Assembly: GCA_003282205.1 (NCBI GenBank)
Contig: QBZW01000006.1
Span: 1-64,000, forward strand
DNA: 64,000 nt
DNA from: Pelagibacteraceae bacterium AG-337-G04
GTDB lineage: Bacteria; Pseudomonadota; Alphaproteobacteria; Pelagibacterales; Pelagibacteraceae
Direction: 5' to 3'
Numbering within the stretch: the stretch's first letter is position 1; each line of letters begins with the position of its first letter. Positions 42,994-50,993 of this stretch are shown piece by piece. The notes under the pieces were generated by a model. It was not told the origin of the DNA. It did no database searches and saw nothing but the letters and a program-made list of their open reading frames with translations. A program made the translations under genes and the position numbers.

Positions 42994-44576
42994 TACCAGA
43001 CTCCTATCATAATTCCATCATCTTTTGTATAATCTCTTTCTTTTAAAACAAATTCATCTGTTGCAGCAACTCTGTTTTTTCTATTTGTAATTCTTTGAAG
43101 TAATATATCCTTCATATTATCAATAATTTTTTTGTATTCTGATGATTGCCCTAGATCATTGAATTCATCTGGATCATTTTTTAAATCAAATAATTGAGGT
43201 GGGAAACCTTTATAATAAATATACTTCCATCTATTATTTCTAACCATATATGCTCTTGCATCTGATGCTCCAATATTAAGAATTTTTCTTGCTTCGTTAA
43301 ATGAGTAATCTATTTCACTAAATACACTATCTTTCCAATTAGAAACTTTATCTCCTCTAATAATTGGTAACAATGATTGTCCCTCAAGGCGATGTTTGCT
43401 TACCTTGCTATCTACAGTGTCTAAAAAAGTAGGCAGCAAGTCTATAGCCTCTACAAATCTTTTTTCTCTAACTCCCCTATTGTTATCTGACAAATTGCTT
43501 GGATCATAAATTATCATTGGAACTTTAATAATTTGTTCATGAAAAAGCTCTTTTTCTCCTAGCCAATGATCGCCCTGATAGTCACCATGATCTGATGTAA
43601 AAACTATCATTGTATTATTCATATAATTTTTTTCTTCAAGAAAATTAAATAGTCTCCCAAGATTATCATCTATTTGCTTTATCAATCCCATGTATCCTGA
43701 AAGAACAGTATTTCTCACTTCTTCTCTTGAAAAAGTCTTTGAAATATTATTTTCCATGAAAGCTTTATAGACTGGATGATCTATTTCTTTTTCGGTATTA
43801 CTTCGATGAACTGGGTAAAATTGATTTGAGGAGTACATGTTATGATAAGGAGCAGGAGCAATGTATGGCCAATGAGGTTTAATATATGATAAATGTAAAA
43901 ACCAAGGCTTGTCTCCACTTTCTTGAATAAATTCCATTGATCTATTTGTCATAAATGCAGTTTCAGAATGTTCTTCTTTAACTCTTGCTGGTTTATTTGA
44001 ATTTCTTAACCTCCATCCACTCAAAATATTTCCACTTTCATCCTCTGATGAATTTGCCCAACTATCCCAAGGATTATCACCCGCATATCCAAGTTTGTTT
44101 AACCAGTCATTGTAAGATAGTTTTTTAGTTGAATTTTTAATGTGGTTATTAGGATGAAGTCCGTCATCTCTCTCATAAGGATCAAATCCTGGTTCACTAA
44201 CTGTAAGACCTATTTCTGTATCTTTTAAAATTCCAAGTCTATTCATACCATCTATATCGGGTCTCATATGTGTTTTACCAACGACTCCAGCCCTAATTCC
44301 AGATTGCCTTAAATAATCTCCAATAGTTAGTTCACCGATTGGTAAAGGTATTTGGTTCCAAGTTGATCCATGGCTAAATACTGTTCTTCCAGTATAATAA
44401 GATGCTCTTGATGGGCCACAAACAGGAGCTTGGACATAAGCTGAATCAAATATAACTCCTTTTTTTGCTAAAGCGTCTATGTGAGGTGTTTTAAGGTGCG
44501 GATGACCATAACAAGAAAGATAATCAAATCTTAGTTGATCAGCCATTATAAATAAAATATTTTTAACTTTATTCAT
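42993..44576 (-). CDS. Type I sulfatase (alkaline phosphatase superfamily)
   Basis: A 527-residue arylsulfatase-like enzyme. The signature CGPSRASYYTGR (from Cys53) is the sulfatase C-x-P-S-R motif in which Cys53 would become formylglycine. Metal ligands are Asp13 (MADQLRFD) and Asp-His in VFTSDHGDYQGDH (about 325). The lack of a signal peptide suggests a cytoplasmic location, as in choline sulfatase (BetC) and phosphonate/phosphodiester hydrolases. The substrate could be choline-O-sulfate or another sulfate ester. It overlaps mtnA by 1 bp in an operon with mtnP. Confidence 0.9.
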   Translation of the reverse strand: MNKVKNILFIMADQLRFDYLSCYGHPHLKTPHIDALAKKGVIFDSAYVQAPVCGPSRASYYTGRTVFSHGSTWNQIPLPIGELTIGDYLRQSGIRAGVVGKTHMRPDIDGMNRLGILKDTEIGLTVSEPGFDPYERDDGLHPNNHIKNSTKKLSYNDWLNKLGYAGDNPWDSWANSSEDESGNILSGWRLRNSNKPARVKEEHSETAFMTNRSMEFIQESGDKPWFLHLSYIKPHWPYIAPAPYHNMYSSNQFYPVHRSNTEKEIDHPVYKAFMENNISKTFSREEVRNTVLSGYMGLIKQIDDNLGRLFNFLEEKNYMNNTMIVFTSDHGDYQGDHWLGEKELFHEQIIKVPMIIYDPSNLSDNNRGVREKRFVEAIDLLPTFLDTVDSKVSKHRLEGQSLLPIIRGDKVSNWKDSVFSEIDYSFNEARKILNIGASDARAYMVRNNRWKYIYYKGFPPQLFDLKNDPDEFNDLGQSSEYKKIIDNMKDILLQRITNRKNRVAATDEFVLKERDYTKDDGIMIGVW

Positions 44577-45649
44577 TATTTGTTAAACATTTGTTTTAAA
44601 CCGACAGTTGATGCCTGGCATATACCTTTCTCTGTAATTAAACCTGTTACATATTTTGCTGGAGTTATGTCAAATGCTAAATTCATCGATTTACTGTTTT
44701 CAGGATAAATTAAAACTCTCTTGATATTATTTTTATCGTCTTTTCCCTCTATATGGGATAGCTCCTCAGAATTTCTTTCTTCAATAGGTATCTTATTATA
44801 ATCTTTAGTTTCCCAATCAATTGTGGAGCTTGGTAAAGCCACATAAAAGGGCACATTATTATCATGTGCTGCTAATGCTTTTAAATAGGTACCGATTTTA
44901 TTACATACATCTCCAGTTGATAAAGTCCTGTCAGTTCCAACTATACACATATCAACTTCACCTCTTTGCATTAAAATACCTCCAGTATTATCTGTAATAA
45001 TTGTATTTGGTATACCCTCTTCATTTAATTCATATGATGTTAAATTCGCACCTTGGTTTCTGGGTCTTGTCTCATCAACCCAAACATGAATTGGTATTCC
45101 TTTTCTATGTGCTTGATAAATTGGTGAGGTTGCTGTCCCCCAATCTATAGTTGCAAGCCAACCAGCATTACAGTGAGTTAAGATATTAACAGTTTTATTG
45201 TTTTTATTAAAAATTTCCTCAATTATTTTAAGCCCATTAAATCCTATATTCTCACAAAATTTGACATCTTCATCACATATTAATTTTGCTTCATTTAATG
45301 CCACATCCAATAATTCATCAGACTTCACAAATGATAATTTATTATTCATTCTATGAATTGCCCATTGTAAGTTTATAGCTGTAGGTCTTGAATTAACTAA
45401 TTCTTCTGAACTTTTTTTAATGAAATCTAAATTTTTATTTTCTTGTATCGCCAATACTATTCCATAAGCAGCAGTTCCACCAATAAGAGGTGCTCCTCTT
45501 ACCTCCATAGTTTTTATTGCTTTTACTGCATCTTTTATTGTCTTCAAATCTTTAATAATAAACTGATGTGGAAGTTTGGTTTGATCAATTATTTTTACTA
45601 CATTATTTTCATACCAAATTGTTCTATATTTTTTTCCCTTTATTTTCAT
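44576..45649 (-). CDS. mtnA: Methylthioribose-1-phosphate isomerase
   Basis: Converts 5-methylthioribose-1-phosphate to 5-methylthioribulose-1-phosphate in methionine salvage. The 357-residue length is right. Family marks are KTMEVRGAPLIGGTAAYGI near the N-terminus, the catalytic Cys in THCNAGWLATIDWGTA (about residue 160), VDETRPRNQGANLTSYEL and VGTDRT, followed by NKIGTY. These distinguish MtnA from eIF2B. It is in an operon with mtnP, a PhyH-type gene and the sulfatase. Downstream salvage genes mtnB, mtnC and mtnD are not in the window. Confidence 0.95.
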   Translation of the reverse strand: MKIKGKKYRTIWYENNVVKIIDQTKLPHQFIIKDLKTIKDAVKAIKTMEVRGAPLIGGTAAYGIVLAIQENKNLDFIKKSSEELVNSRPTAINLQWAIHRMNNKLSFVKSDELLDVALNEAKLICDEDVKFCENIGFNGLKIIEEIFNKNNKTVNILTHCNAGWLATIDWGTATSPIYQAHRKGIPIHVWVDETRPRNQGANLTSYELNEEGIPNTIITDNTGGILMQRGEVDMCIVGTDRTLSTGDVCNKIGTYLKALAAHDNNVPFYVALPSSTIDWETKDYNKIPIEERNSEELSHIEGKDDKNNIKRVLIYPENSKSMNLAFDITPAKYVTGLITEKGICQASTVGLKQMFNK

Positions 45650-46441
45650 TTAATTACCCCAAACCACAGGAAACCAATCTTTTCTCATTTTATCTCCTGA
45701 ATTTAAATCTATTCCTTCAAAAGGTGGAGAAGTTTCTCCTTTTCTATCAATGTATCTTACATCGTCTCCAATAAATCTTACAGAGAAAGCTTTACGGCTT
45801 TTTTTGCCACTATTTCCTGAAGATGAATGTAAAACTTTAAAATTAAATAATATTGCATCTCCTATATTCATCTCTGTACTAAAAATATTATTTTTATCTA
45901 TATTTGGCATGTTCATAAAGTTCTTGTTATTTCTATACCAAGAAGATTCATTTGACCATTTGGTAGGCTTTACTAGCATTGGTAACTTATGGGATCCTTT
46001 TAAAACTTTCAGGCAGTTATCTTTTGATACATTATCTAATGGTATCCAGAAACTTCCTGTATCATTTCCATCTACACAATAATAGGGAAGATCTTGATGC
46101 CATGGAGTTTCCTTTTTTGTTCCAGGTTCCTTTAAGAAAATGTGTTCGTGGAACACTTGAATTTTACTAGATTGAGTTGATTGAGCGACAATTTCTGCTG
46201 CTGGTGAATTAAAAATAAAATCTTTAAATTCCTCAATTCTTTCCCAGTTACAATAATCTTCAAAAAATCTTCCCTCCTGTGGTTTTGAAATATTTTCTCT
46301 TCCGTATGGACTTGGGTTGTTCAATACTTTTTGAAATCCGTTTTTGAGTTTCTCAATCCAAGGTAAGAAGGCTTCTTTAATTAAAATTACACCATCATTT
46401 TTATATTTTGAAATTTGTTTATCAGATAGTTTTGCTGTCAC
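45650..46441 (-). CDS. Phytanoyl-CoA dioxygenase (PhyH) family oxygenase
   Basis: A 263-residue Fe(II)/2-oxoglutarate-dependent oxygenase. The facial triad is His115 and Asp117 (PWHQDLPYY) plus His205 (FKVLHSSSGN), and Arg of KSRKAFSVRF would bind 2-oxoglutarate. The substrate is unknown, and such enzymes are numerous in marine bacteria. It sits exactly between mtnP (4-bp overlap) and mtnA (stop and start adjacent), so a role in handling methylthio-sugars, nucleosides or another sulfur compound is worth testing. Confidence 0.88.
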   Translation of the reverse strand: MTAKLSDKQISKYKNDGVILIKEAFLPWIEKLKNGFQKVLNNPSPYGRENISKPQEGRFFEDYCNWERIEEFKDFIFNSPAAEIVAQSTQSSKIQVFHEHIFLKEPGTKKETPWHQDLPYYCVDGNDTGSFWIPLDNVSKDNCLKVLKGSHKLPMLVKPTKWSNESSWYRNNKNFMNMPNIDKNNIFSTEMNIGDAILFNFKVLHSSSGNSGKKSRKAFSVRFIGDDVRYIDRKGETSPPFEGIDLNSGDKMRKDWFPVVWGN

Positions 46442-47310
46442 TTATTTAAAACTCTTCCTGCTACTGTTTTTAGTTTATCTTTTGTTTTTTGTGTTCTTTT
46501 TTCTGGAGCAGTAATAATTGCTACATCTAAACAATTGTTTGTTGGGTCATTAGGATCAATATGATTTTCAAAATTTACAATTAAATTTTTTATCATACTT
46601 TTTGCTTTAGAAGCATTATCTATTAATACTTTTATTACTTGCTGAACATCAACGTTTTCATGATCTGGATGCCAACAATCATAATCTGTCACCATTGAAA
46701 CAGATGCATATCTAATTTCTGCTTCTCTTGCTAATTTAGCCTCTGGCATATTAGTCATCCCAATTACATCTGCTTTCCATGATCTGTAAAGATTCGACTC
46801 AGCCAAAGTTGAAAATTGAGGACCTTCCATTACCACATAAGTCCCTCCTCTTTGATAATCTATTCCCTCTTTTTTAATTGCTTCTTCACATGCATTCATC
46901 AAGCCTTTAGAAGTTGGATGGGCCATTGATACATGAGCAACTATTTCGTCGTCAAAAAAAGTTTTATTTCTTGCAAAAGTTCTATCTATAAATTGGTCAA
47001 TAATTACAAATTTACCAGGCGGCAGGTCTTCTTTAAGTGAACCAACTGCAGATATTGATACGATATCTGATACACCCAATTGTTTTAATGAGTCAATGTT
47101 AGCTCTAAAATTTATGTTTGATGGTGAAATATAGTGGCCCTTTCCATGTCTTGGTAAAAAATATATCTCTTTATCATGATAATTTGTTTTTAAAATCTTG
47201 TCTGAAGGTTTTCCCCAAGGTGTGTTTAAGTCTATTAATTCTCTTTCTTTAAACTCTTCTACGTCGTATAGACCGCTTCCACCAATTATTGCTAATTTAT
47301 TATTTGCCAT
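46438..47310 (-). CDS. mtnP: S-methyl-5'-thioadenosine phosphorylase
   Basis: Cleaves methylthioadenosine with phosphate into adenine and methylthioribose-1-phosphate. The 290-residue protein starts with IIGGSGLYDV and has FLPRHGKGH, PSNINFRAN, the GGTYVVMEGPQFSTLAES block and MVTDYDCW. These match MTAP rather than purine nucleoside phosphorylase. It is the first gene of the mtnP-phyH-mtnA-sulfatase operon and divergent from apt (37 bp). The pairing with apt is functional: apt uses the adenine produced. Confidence 0.95.
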   Translation of the reverse strand: MANNKLAIIGGSGLYDVEEFKERELIDLNTPWGKPSDKILKTNYHDKEIYFLPRHGKGHYISPSNINFRANIDSLKQLGVSDIVSISAVGSLKEDLPPGKFVIIDQFIDRTFARNKTFFDDEIVAHVSMAHPTSKGLMNACEEAIKKEGIDYQRGGTYVVMEGPQFSTLAESNLYRSWKADVIGMTNMPEAKLAREAEIRYASVSMVTDYDCWHPDHENVDVQQVIKVLIDNASKAKSMIKNLIVNFENHIDPNDPTNNCLDVAIITAPEKRTQKTKDKLKTVAGRVLNK

Positions 47311-47347
47311 GTAAAAAGTTATTATATTGTATTTATAAATAACTATT

Positions 47348-47875
47348 ATGGATTTAAAAGATTATATTCGATCAATTCAAGATTATCCCAAAAAAGGTAT
47401 TTTATTTAGAGACATAACTACTTTAATAAAAGACGAGATTGCATTTGAGGCAACAATTAATCAGATTGTTGAAAGATCAAAACAATTTAAAGTAGATAAA
47501 ATTGCAGCTATTGAGTCACGTGGTTTTGTGTTTGCATCCGCTGTTTCTTACATTTTAAAAAAACCATTAATAATGTTAAGAAAAAAAAATAAACTACCTG
47601 CTGATGTACATTCAGTTGATTTTGAGCTTGAGTATGGAACAGCAACAATAGAAGTTCATAAAGATTCAATTTCAGAAAATGATTCAGTATTAATAATAGA
47701 TGATTTGATAGCAACAGGAGGAACCGCAGAGGCTGCTGCAAAACTTATAGAAATTTCTAAAGGAAAGATTGCAGCTTTTATATTTGTAATTAATCTTTTT
47801 GATTTAGGTGGTTGTGAAAACCTTTTAAATAATGGTTATAAGGTCGAAAATTTAATGGATTTTCCCGGCCATTAA
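47348..47875 (+). CDS. apt: Adenine phosphoribosyltransferase
   Basis: Converts adenine and PRPP to AMP. The 175-residue enzyme has the PRPP-binding motif LIIDDLIATGGTAEAA (about 117-132). The adenine-site ESRGFVFASAVSY segment and the LRKKNKLP stretch are also typical. It is divergent from mtnP, so methylthioadenosine cleavage and adenine recovery are paired. It converges with the tRNA gene 2 bp away. Confidence 0.95.
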   Translation: MDLKDYIRSIQDYPKKGILFRDITTLIKDEIAFEATINQIVERSKQFKVDKIAAIESRGFVFASAVSYILKKPLIMLRKKNKLPADVHSVDFELEYGTATIEVHKDSISENDSVLIIDDLIATGGTAEAAAKLIEISKGKIAAFIFVINLFDLGGCENLLNNGYKVENLMDFPGH

Positions 47876-47877
47876 AT

Positions 47878-47954
47878 TGGTAGCGGGAAGTGGGATCGAA
47901 CCACTGACCTCGGGCTTATGAGTCCCGCGCTCTAACCAACTGAGCTACCCCGCC
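47878..47954 (-). tRNA. tRNA with CAU anticodon, most likely elongator tRNA-Met
   Basis: A 77-nt cloverleaf on the minus strand including an encoded CCA. It starts GGCGGGG and has the D-arm GCTCAGTTGGTTAGAGC, the anticodon loop CTCATAA, variable loop AGGTC and T-loop TTCGATC. Anticodon CAU. The acceptor lacks the C-C at positions 4-5 expected of the lysidine-modified Ile tRNA, and the first pair is not the mismatch of an initiator tRNA. The elongator Met assignment therefore fits best. The last pair of the anticodon stem (A-G) is a mismatch. Confidence 0.9.
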
Positions 47955-48013
47955 AATCATTTACGATAATTTATAATAGAAATTTTCTTTAACGCAATCA
48001 ACAATTTTAAAAA

Positions 48014-48700
48014 CTAAGTTTTTTTTACTCCTGTTGGATGTGGAACTCCGTCAATTACTAGTTTGGGTTCTATACTCACATCAATTAATTCTGGTCGACT
48101 TTCTAAATAAAATTTAACACTATCGATAGACATTATATCCTCAAGAAATTTTTCTAATCTAGGAAATTTTTTTATTAATGACGGATCTAACAATTTAGAT
48201 AAATCTAAATGATGAAACGTTACAAAATCACATGCTCTTGGTTCATCAAAAATAAAGAATTTTTTATCATTTTCTTTAATAGCTTTATCAAGATCCTCAA
48301 ATCTTGATATTAAGAAAGGCATCATATCATCTCTTTTTTTTATAAACTTTTCTCCAGTTGCAAAATTAACTGTTGGATTAAGTGGCATGAATAACTCGTG
48401 TGCACTTTGCATAATTGCATTTGCCTTAGCATTTAATATTGGGTCAGTAATGTTAATACCTGCTAAATTTTCAACAAAAGTCATAATTGCCATGCTTTGA
48501 CAAATTTTATGCTTTTTATCTACTATCAACATAGGTAACTGTTTAAAAGGAATTTCAGGTTTTACATCTGACCATTCTTTGTCATAGTAATCCCATGACA
48601 TAACATCATCATAGTCAATCTCAGTATAATGAAAGATTAAACGAGGAGCTTCACCTAGAGCTCTCATTTTAAAATATATCAATTCTAATTTATGTTTCAT
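48014..48700 (-). CDS. Glutathione S-transferase family protein
   Basis: A 228-residue soluble protein with a thioredoxin-like N-terminal domain (about 1-80) and an all-helical C-terminal domain. The start KLELIYFKMRALGEAPRLIFHYT follows the sigma/mu-type pattern with Tyr9 as the likely glutathione-activating residue. QLPMLIVDKKHKICQSMAIMTF contains the cis-Pro and the QS glutathione contact. The substrate is unknown. It lies 60 bp from the tRNA gene. Confidence 0.88.
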   Translation of the reverse strand: MKHKLELIYFKMRALGEAPRLIFHYTEIDYDDVMSWDYYDKEWSDVKPEIPFKQLPMLIVDKKHKICQSMAIMTFVENLAGINITDPILNAKANAIMQSAHELFMPLNPTVNFATGEKFIKKRDDMMPFLISRFEDLDKAIKENDKKFFIFDEPRACDFVTFHHLDLSKLLDPSLIKKFPRLEKFLEDIMSIDSVKFYLESRPELIDVSIEPKLVIDGVPHPTGVKKT

Positions 48701-48707
48701 TTATATT

Positions 48708-48890
48708 TTAAGAAGATATAAATTTTATCAAATAATAAAGAATACCAGTTATTATCGTTGCGTAAATAAATCCAATAACAAATAACTTTATGATTATTTT
48801 GTTATCATCATATTTAGATTTTAAATATACATAAATAATAGTGTATATTCCAACAATTGCGATACTAAGTAGAATATCTGTTGGGTTCAT
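48708..48890 (-). CDS. Small membrane protein (60 aa)
   Basis: Two hydrophobic segments (about 6-22 and 34-55) joined by a short charged loop with Lys and Asp. No recognised motif. Its start overlaps the stop of the upstream exported protein gene by 4 bp, and the GST gene follows 7 bp later. Overlap with its neighbour is the main support that it is real. Confidence 0.6.
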   Translation of the reverse strand: MNPTDILLSIAIVGIYTIIYVYLKSKYDDNKIIIKLFVIGFIYATIITGILYYLIKFISS

Positions 48891-49345
48891 TTGATCTCTT
48901 CAAAAAATAATTTTTTTAATTTATAAGTAAAAGGATATTCTTTTCCAATTGGTTGAAATTTTGTTTTAATGACTATTAGATTTTCTTTTCCAATTTTTAT
49001 TTTCCAGGTAAGTTTTACATCACCATTAAATAACCTTAGGGCCCCCAATTTTGAAAATCTCCATCCATCTTCTGATATTACGTTGCCATTTTTATATCTT
49101 TTATAACTCTCACTATCAAAAATATAGGTAACTTCTCTATCGGTTCTTTCATCTTTCAGAGTAATTGCATAATTATTTAAAAATTCAGCTGTTTGGCTTT
49201 TGTTTAATCCTCTTTTTGAGACTGACTTTAAAAAGTCTGTAGTTTTATCAACGGCTTCGTCAATTTTAGTCTCACCATAGGAATAATTTGAAAATAAAAG
49301 TACAAAAAAAAGCACTAATATGCTTTTTGATAATTTATAACTCAT
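48887..49345 (-). CDS. Exported hypothetical protein (152 aa)
   Basis: A signal peptide (about 1-24, ending YSYGE) is followed by a soluble basic domain with helices near 28-55 and a beta-rich second half (LRLFNGDVKLTWKIKIGK). I recognise no family. It is first in a three-gene set with a 60-aa membrane protein and a GST, divergent from the third TRAP operon. Confidence 0.7.
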   Translation of the reverse strand: MSYKLSKSILVLFFVLLFSNYSYGETKIDEAVDKTTDFLKSVSKRGLNKSQTAEFLNNYAITLKDERTDREVTYIFDSESYKRYKNGNVISEDGWRFSKLGALRLFNGDVKLTWKIKIGKENLIVIKTKFQPIGKEYPFTYKLKKLFFEEIK

Positions 49346-49398
49346 AGTTCTAATTAATATAACATTTGAGTCTTATTATTCAAATTTATGTAGTTTTA

Positions 49399-49424
49399 TT
49401 TTGATTGTTTTAATAATATCAAAA
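49399..49424. promoter_or_regulatory. Inverted repeat upstream of TRAP system 3
   Basis: TTTTGAT (49399-49405) and ATCAAAA (49418-49424) form an inverted repeat centred about 47 bp before the dctP ATG. It could be an operator, but in a genome this AT-rich it may be chance. A strong GAGAGGG ribosome-binding site follows just before the ATG at 49458. Confidence 0.3.
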
Positions 49425-49457
49425 TAATAAGATTATTAAAAGAAAGAGAGGGAAAAT

Positions 49458-50474
49458 ATGAATAGATTAAAAAATTTATCAAAAAGTTTTGTTGGTTTTT
49501 TATTGGTAATTTCATTTGTTGTTTCTTCAACTGCAGCTTTTGCAGAAATTGTTGGACGTTTGTCCGTTCATTGGAGTCCAAAGCACCACAGTGCTAAACA
49601 TTCTCAAATTTTTGCAGATGAAGTTAATAAAAGATCAAATGGGAAACTAAAAATTGAAGTTTATCCGTCTAAACAACTTTTTGGAATTAGAGAGGTTATG
49701 GGTGCTGTAACATCAGGAGCTGTTGAATTAGGAGGTATTGTTGGAGTAGTAAGTTTTCCACCAATCAATAAAAACTTTAATGTTGCCTCTTTTCCAGGAT
49801 TATTCAATTCATGGGAACAACAAAGAGGTTTTTTTCAAAATTCTGCTAAAGGAAAAGAGATTTGGGGAGAATTAACAAAAAAAACTAATTCTACTTTAGT
49901 CATGTACAACCCGGTTGGACCAGTAATGTCAATTTCAAGTGCAAGAGAATTAACTGGAATTGATGCTATGAAAGGTCTTAAGGCTAGAAGATTGCTTAAG
50001 AGTGAGGAGCCTATGTGGGATGCGCTTGGGGCGAACCGTGTATCTTTAAAAACTGGCGAAGTATACAACGCTTTGCAGTCTGGTATGATTGATACAATAA
50101 ATAGTCCTCCAGGAAGTATAAAAGCTTATAGTTGGTGGGAATTTTTAAAATATGCACAAAAACCTTACCAATATTATGCAGATGCGTACATAATGGCTAA
50201 CTCTACTTGGTTTAATAGTTTGCCTGCTGATTTACAGAAAATAATCGTGGATGTTGGTAAAGAAGTGGGAACACTTTCAACAGACAGAATTATGGATCAT
50301 GGTGAAACTGTTCTCAAAGAATTCCAAGATAGAGGTGGTGTTGTAACAACTCTTTCAGGAGCTGAGAAAGCAAAATTTGATAAGTTAATGAAAGATAAAG
50401 TTATGCCTGCTATGGCTAAGATGATTGATGCTGATGCCTTAAAAGCAGCACAAGAGTACGCAAAAAATAATTAG
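49458..50474 (+). CDS. dctP: TRAP transporter solute-binding protein (DctP type), system 3
   Basis: A 338-residue periplasmic receptor with a signal peptide (about 1-30, ending AAFAE). DctP-like features include VNKRSNGKLKIEVYPSKQLFG (about 56-76) and a GIDAMKGLKARRLLKSEEP segment with the ligand-binding Arg. GEVYNALQSGMIDTINSPPGSIK is also present. A very strong Shine-Dalgarno sequence (GAGAGGG) precedes ATG, in line with the receptor being made in excess. First gene of a normal dctPQM operon with no catabolic genes attached. The ligand is unknown. Confidence 0.93.
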   Translation: MNRLKNLSKSFVGFLLVISFVVSSTAAFAEIVGRLSVHWSPKHHSAKHSQIFADEVNKRSNGKLKIEVYPSKQLFGIREVMGAVTSGAVELGGIVGVVSFPPINKNFNVASFPGLFNSWEQQRGFFQNSAKGKEIWGELTKKTNSTLVMYNPVGPVMSISSARELTGIDAMKGLKARRLLKSEEPMWDALGANRVSLKTGEVYNALQSGMIDTINSPPGSIKAYSWWEFLKYAQKPYQYYADAYIMANSTWFNSLPADLQKIIVDVGKEVGTLSTDRIMDHGETVLKEFQDRGGVVTTLSGAEKAKFDKLMKDKVMPAMAKMIDADALKAAQEYAKNN

Positions 50475-50497
50475 AGTAAGTTATTTGCTTAGTCTAA
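50471..50497 (+). promoter_or_regulatory. Imperfect hairpin between dctP and dctQ, system 3
   Basis: TTAGAGTAAG (50471-50480) pairs with CTTAGTCTAA (50488-50497) with one mismatch and a 7-nt loop. It starts in the dctP stop codon and ends 4 bp before the dctQ ATG. It matches in place the hairpins of the other four binding-protein genes, although it is weaker. Confidence 0.55.
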
Positions 50498-50501
50498 CAA
50501 A

Positions 50502-50993
50502 ATGAAAACATTGCGAGCAGTTAATAATTATCTAGCTTCGGCTTCTTTAGCTCTCGCAATGTTAATCATTTTTATAATGGTTGCTGCATTGTTTTTAAGT
50601 GCAGCTACACGTTTCATAACTGGGACTGGATTTGCTTGGTTTATTGAGCTACCACCTGTGTTGGTTAGTTGGTTAGTCTTTCCATTATTAGGTCCATTAT
50701 TAAAGAAAGGGCAGCATATCAGAGTTGATTTTTTAACTCCTCTACTCAAAAAAAAAAGTAAGGAAATCTTATTTCTTACTGTAAATATGATTGCATTCAT
50801 ATCGGCATGTATTTTCTTTAAAGCAGGTCTTGATGCAACAATCATGTATTATAATTTAGGTCAAGTCATGGAGATTGAAATTAGCATTCCTATATGGTGG
50901 ATGTTTTTAGCATTTCCTGTTGGTTTCTTAATATTAGCTTTAACTTCATTAGAATTACTATTCGATAACGTTATAAATTTAATAAAAAATTAA
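50502..50993 (+). CDS. dctQ: TRAP transporter small permease (DctQ type), system 3
   Basis: A 163-residue small permease with TM segments near 12-38, 50-68, 88-108 and 128-150. The aromatic-acidic FAWFIELPPVLVSWLVFPLLGPLLKKGQHIRVDF stretch follows the DctQ pattern. The start is 4 bp after an intergenic hairpin. dctM begins at the next base after its stop. Confidence 0.92.
   Translation: MKTLRAVNNYLASASLALAMLIIFIMVAALFLSAATRFITGTGFAWFIELPPVLVSWLVFPLLGPLLKKGQHIRVDFLTPLLKKKSKEILFLTVNMIAFISACIFFKAGLDATIMYYNLGQVMEIEISIPIWWMFLAFPVGFLILALTSLELLFDNVINLIKN

Noticed and set aside
45443..46170. Overlapping plus-strand frames opposite mtnA and the PhyH-type gene
   Set aside because: They are antisense shadows rich in Phe, Leu and Tyr. 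The minus-strand genes have clear family motifs through the same region.
47878..47954. tRNA gene as an integration site for a mobile element
   Set aside because: No integrase gene, no duplicated 3' tRNA end and no change in base composition is seen on either side.
49399..49424. Confident promoter or operator for TRAP system 3
   Set aside because: Candidate -35 TTGATT has no good -10 at the right distance, and the inverted repeat is AT-dominated. It is listed only as a low-confidence site.
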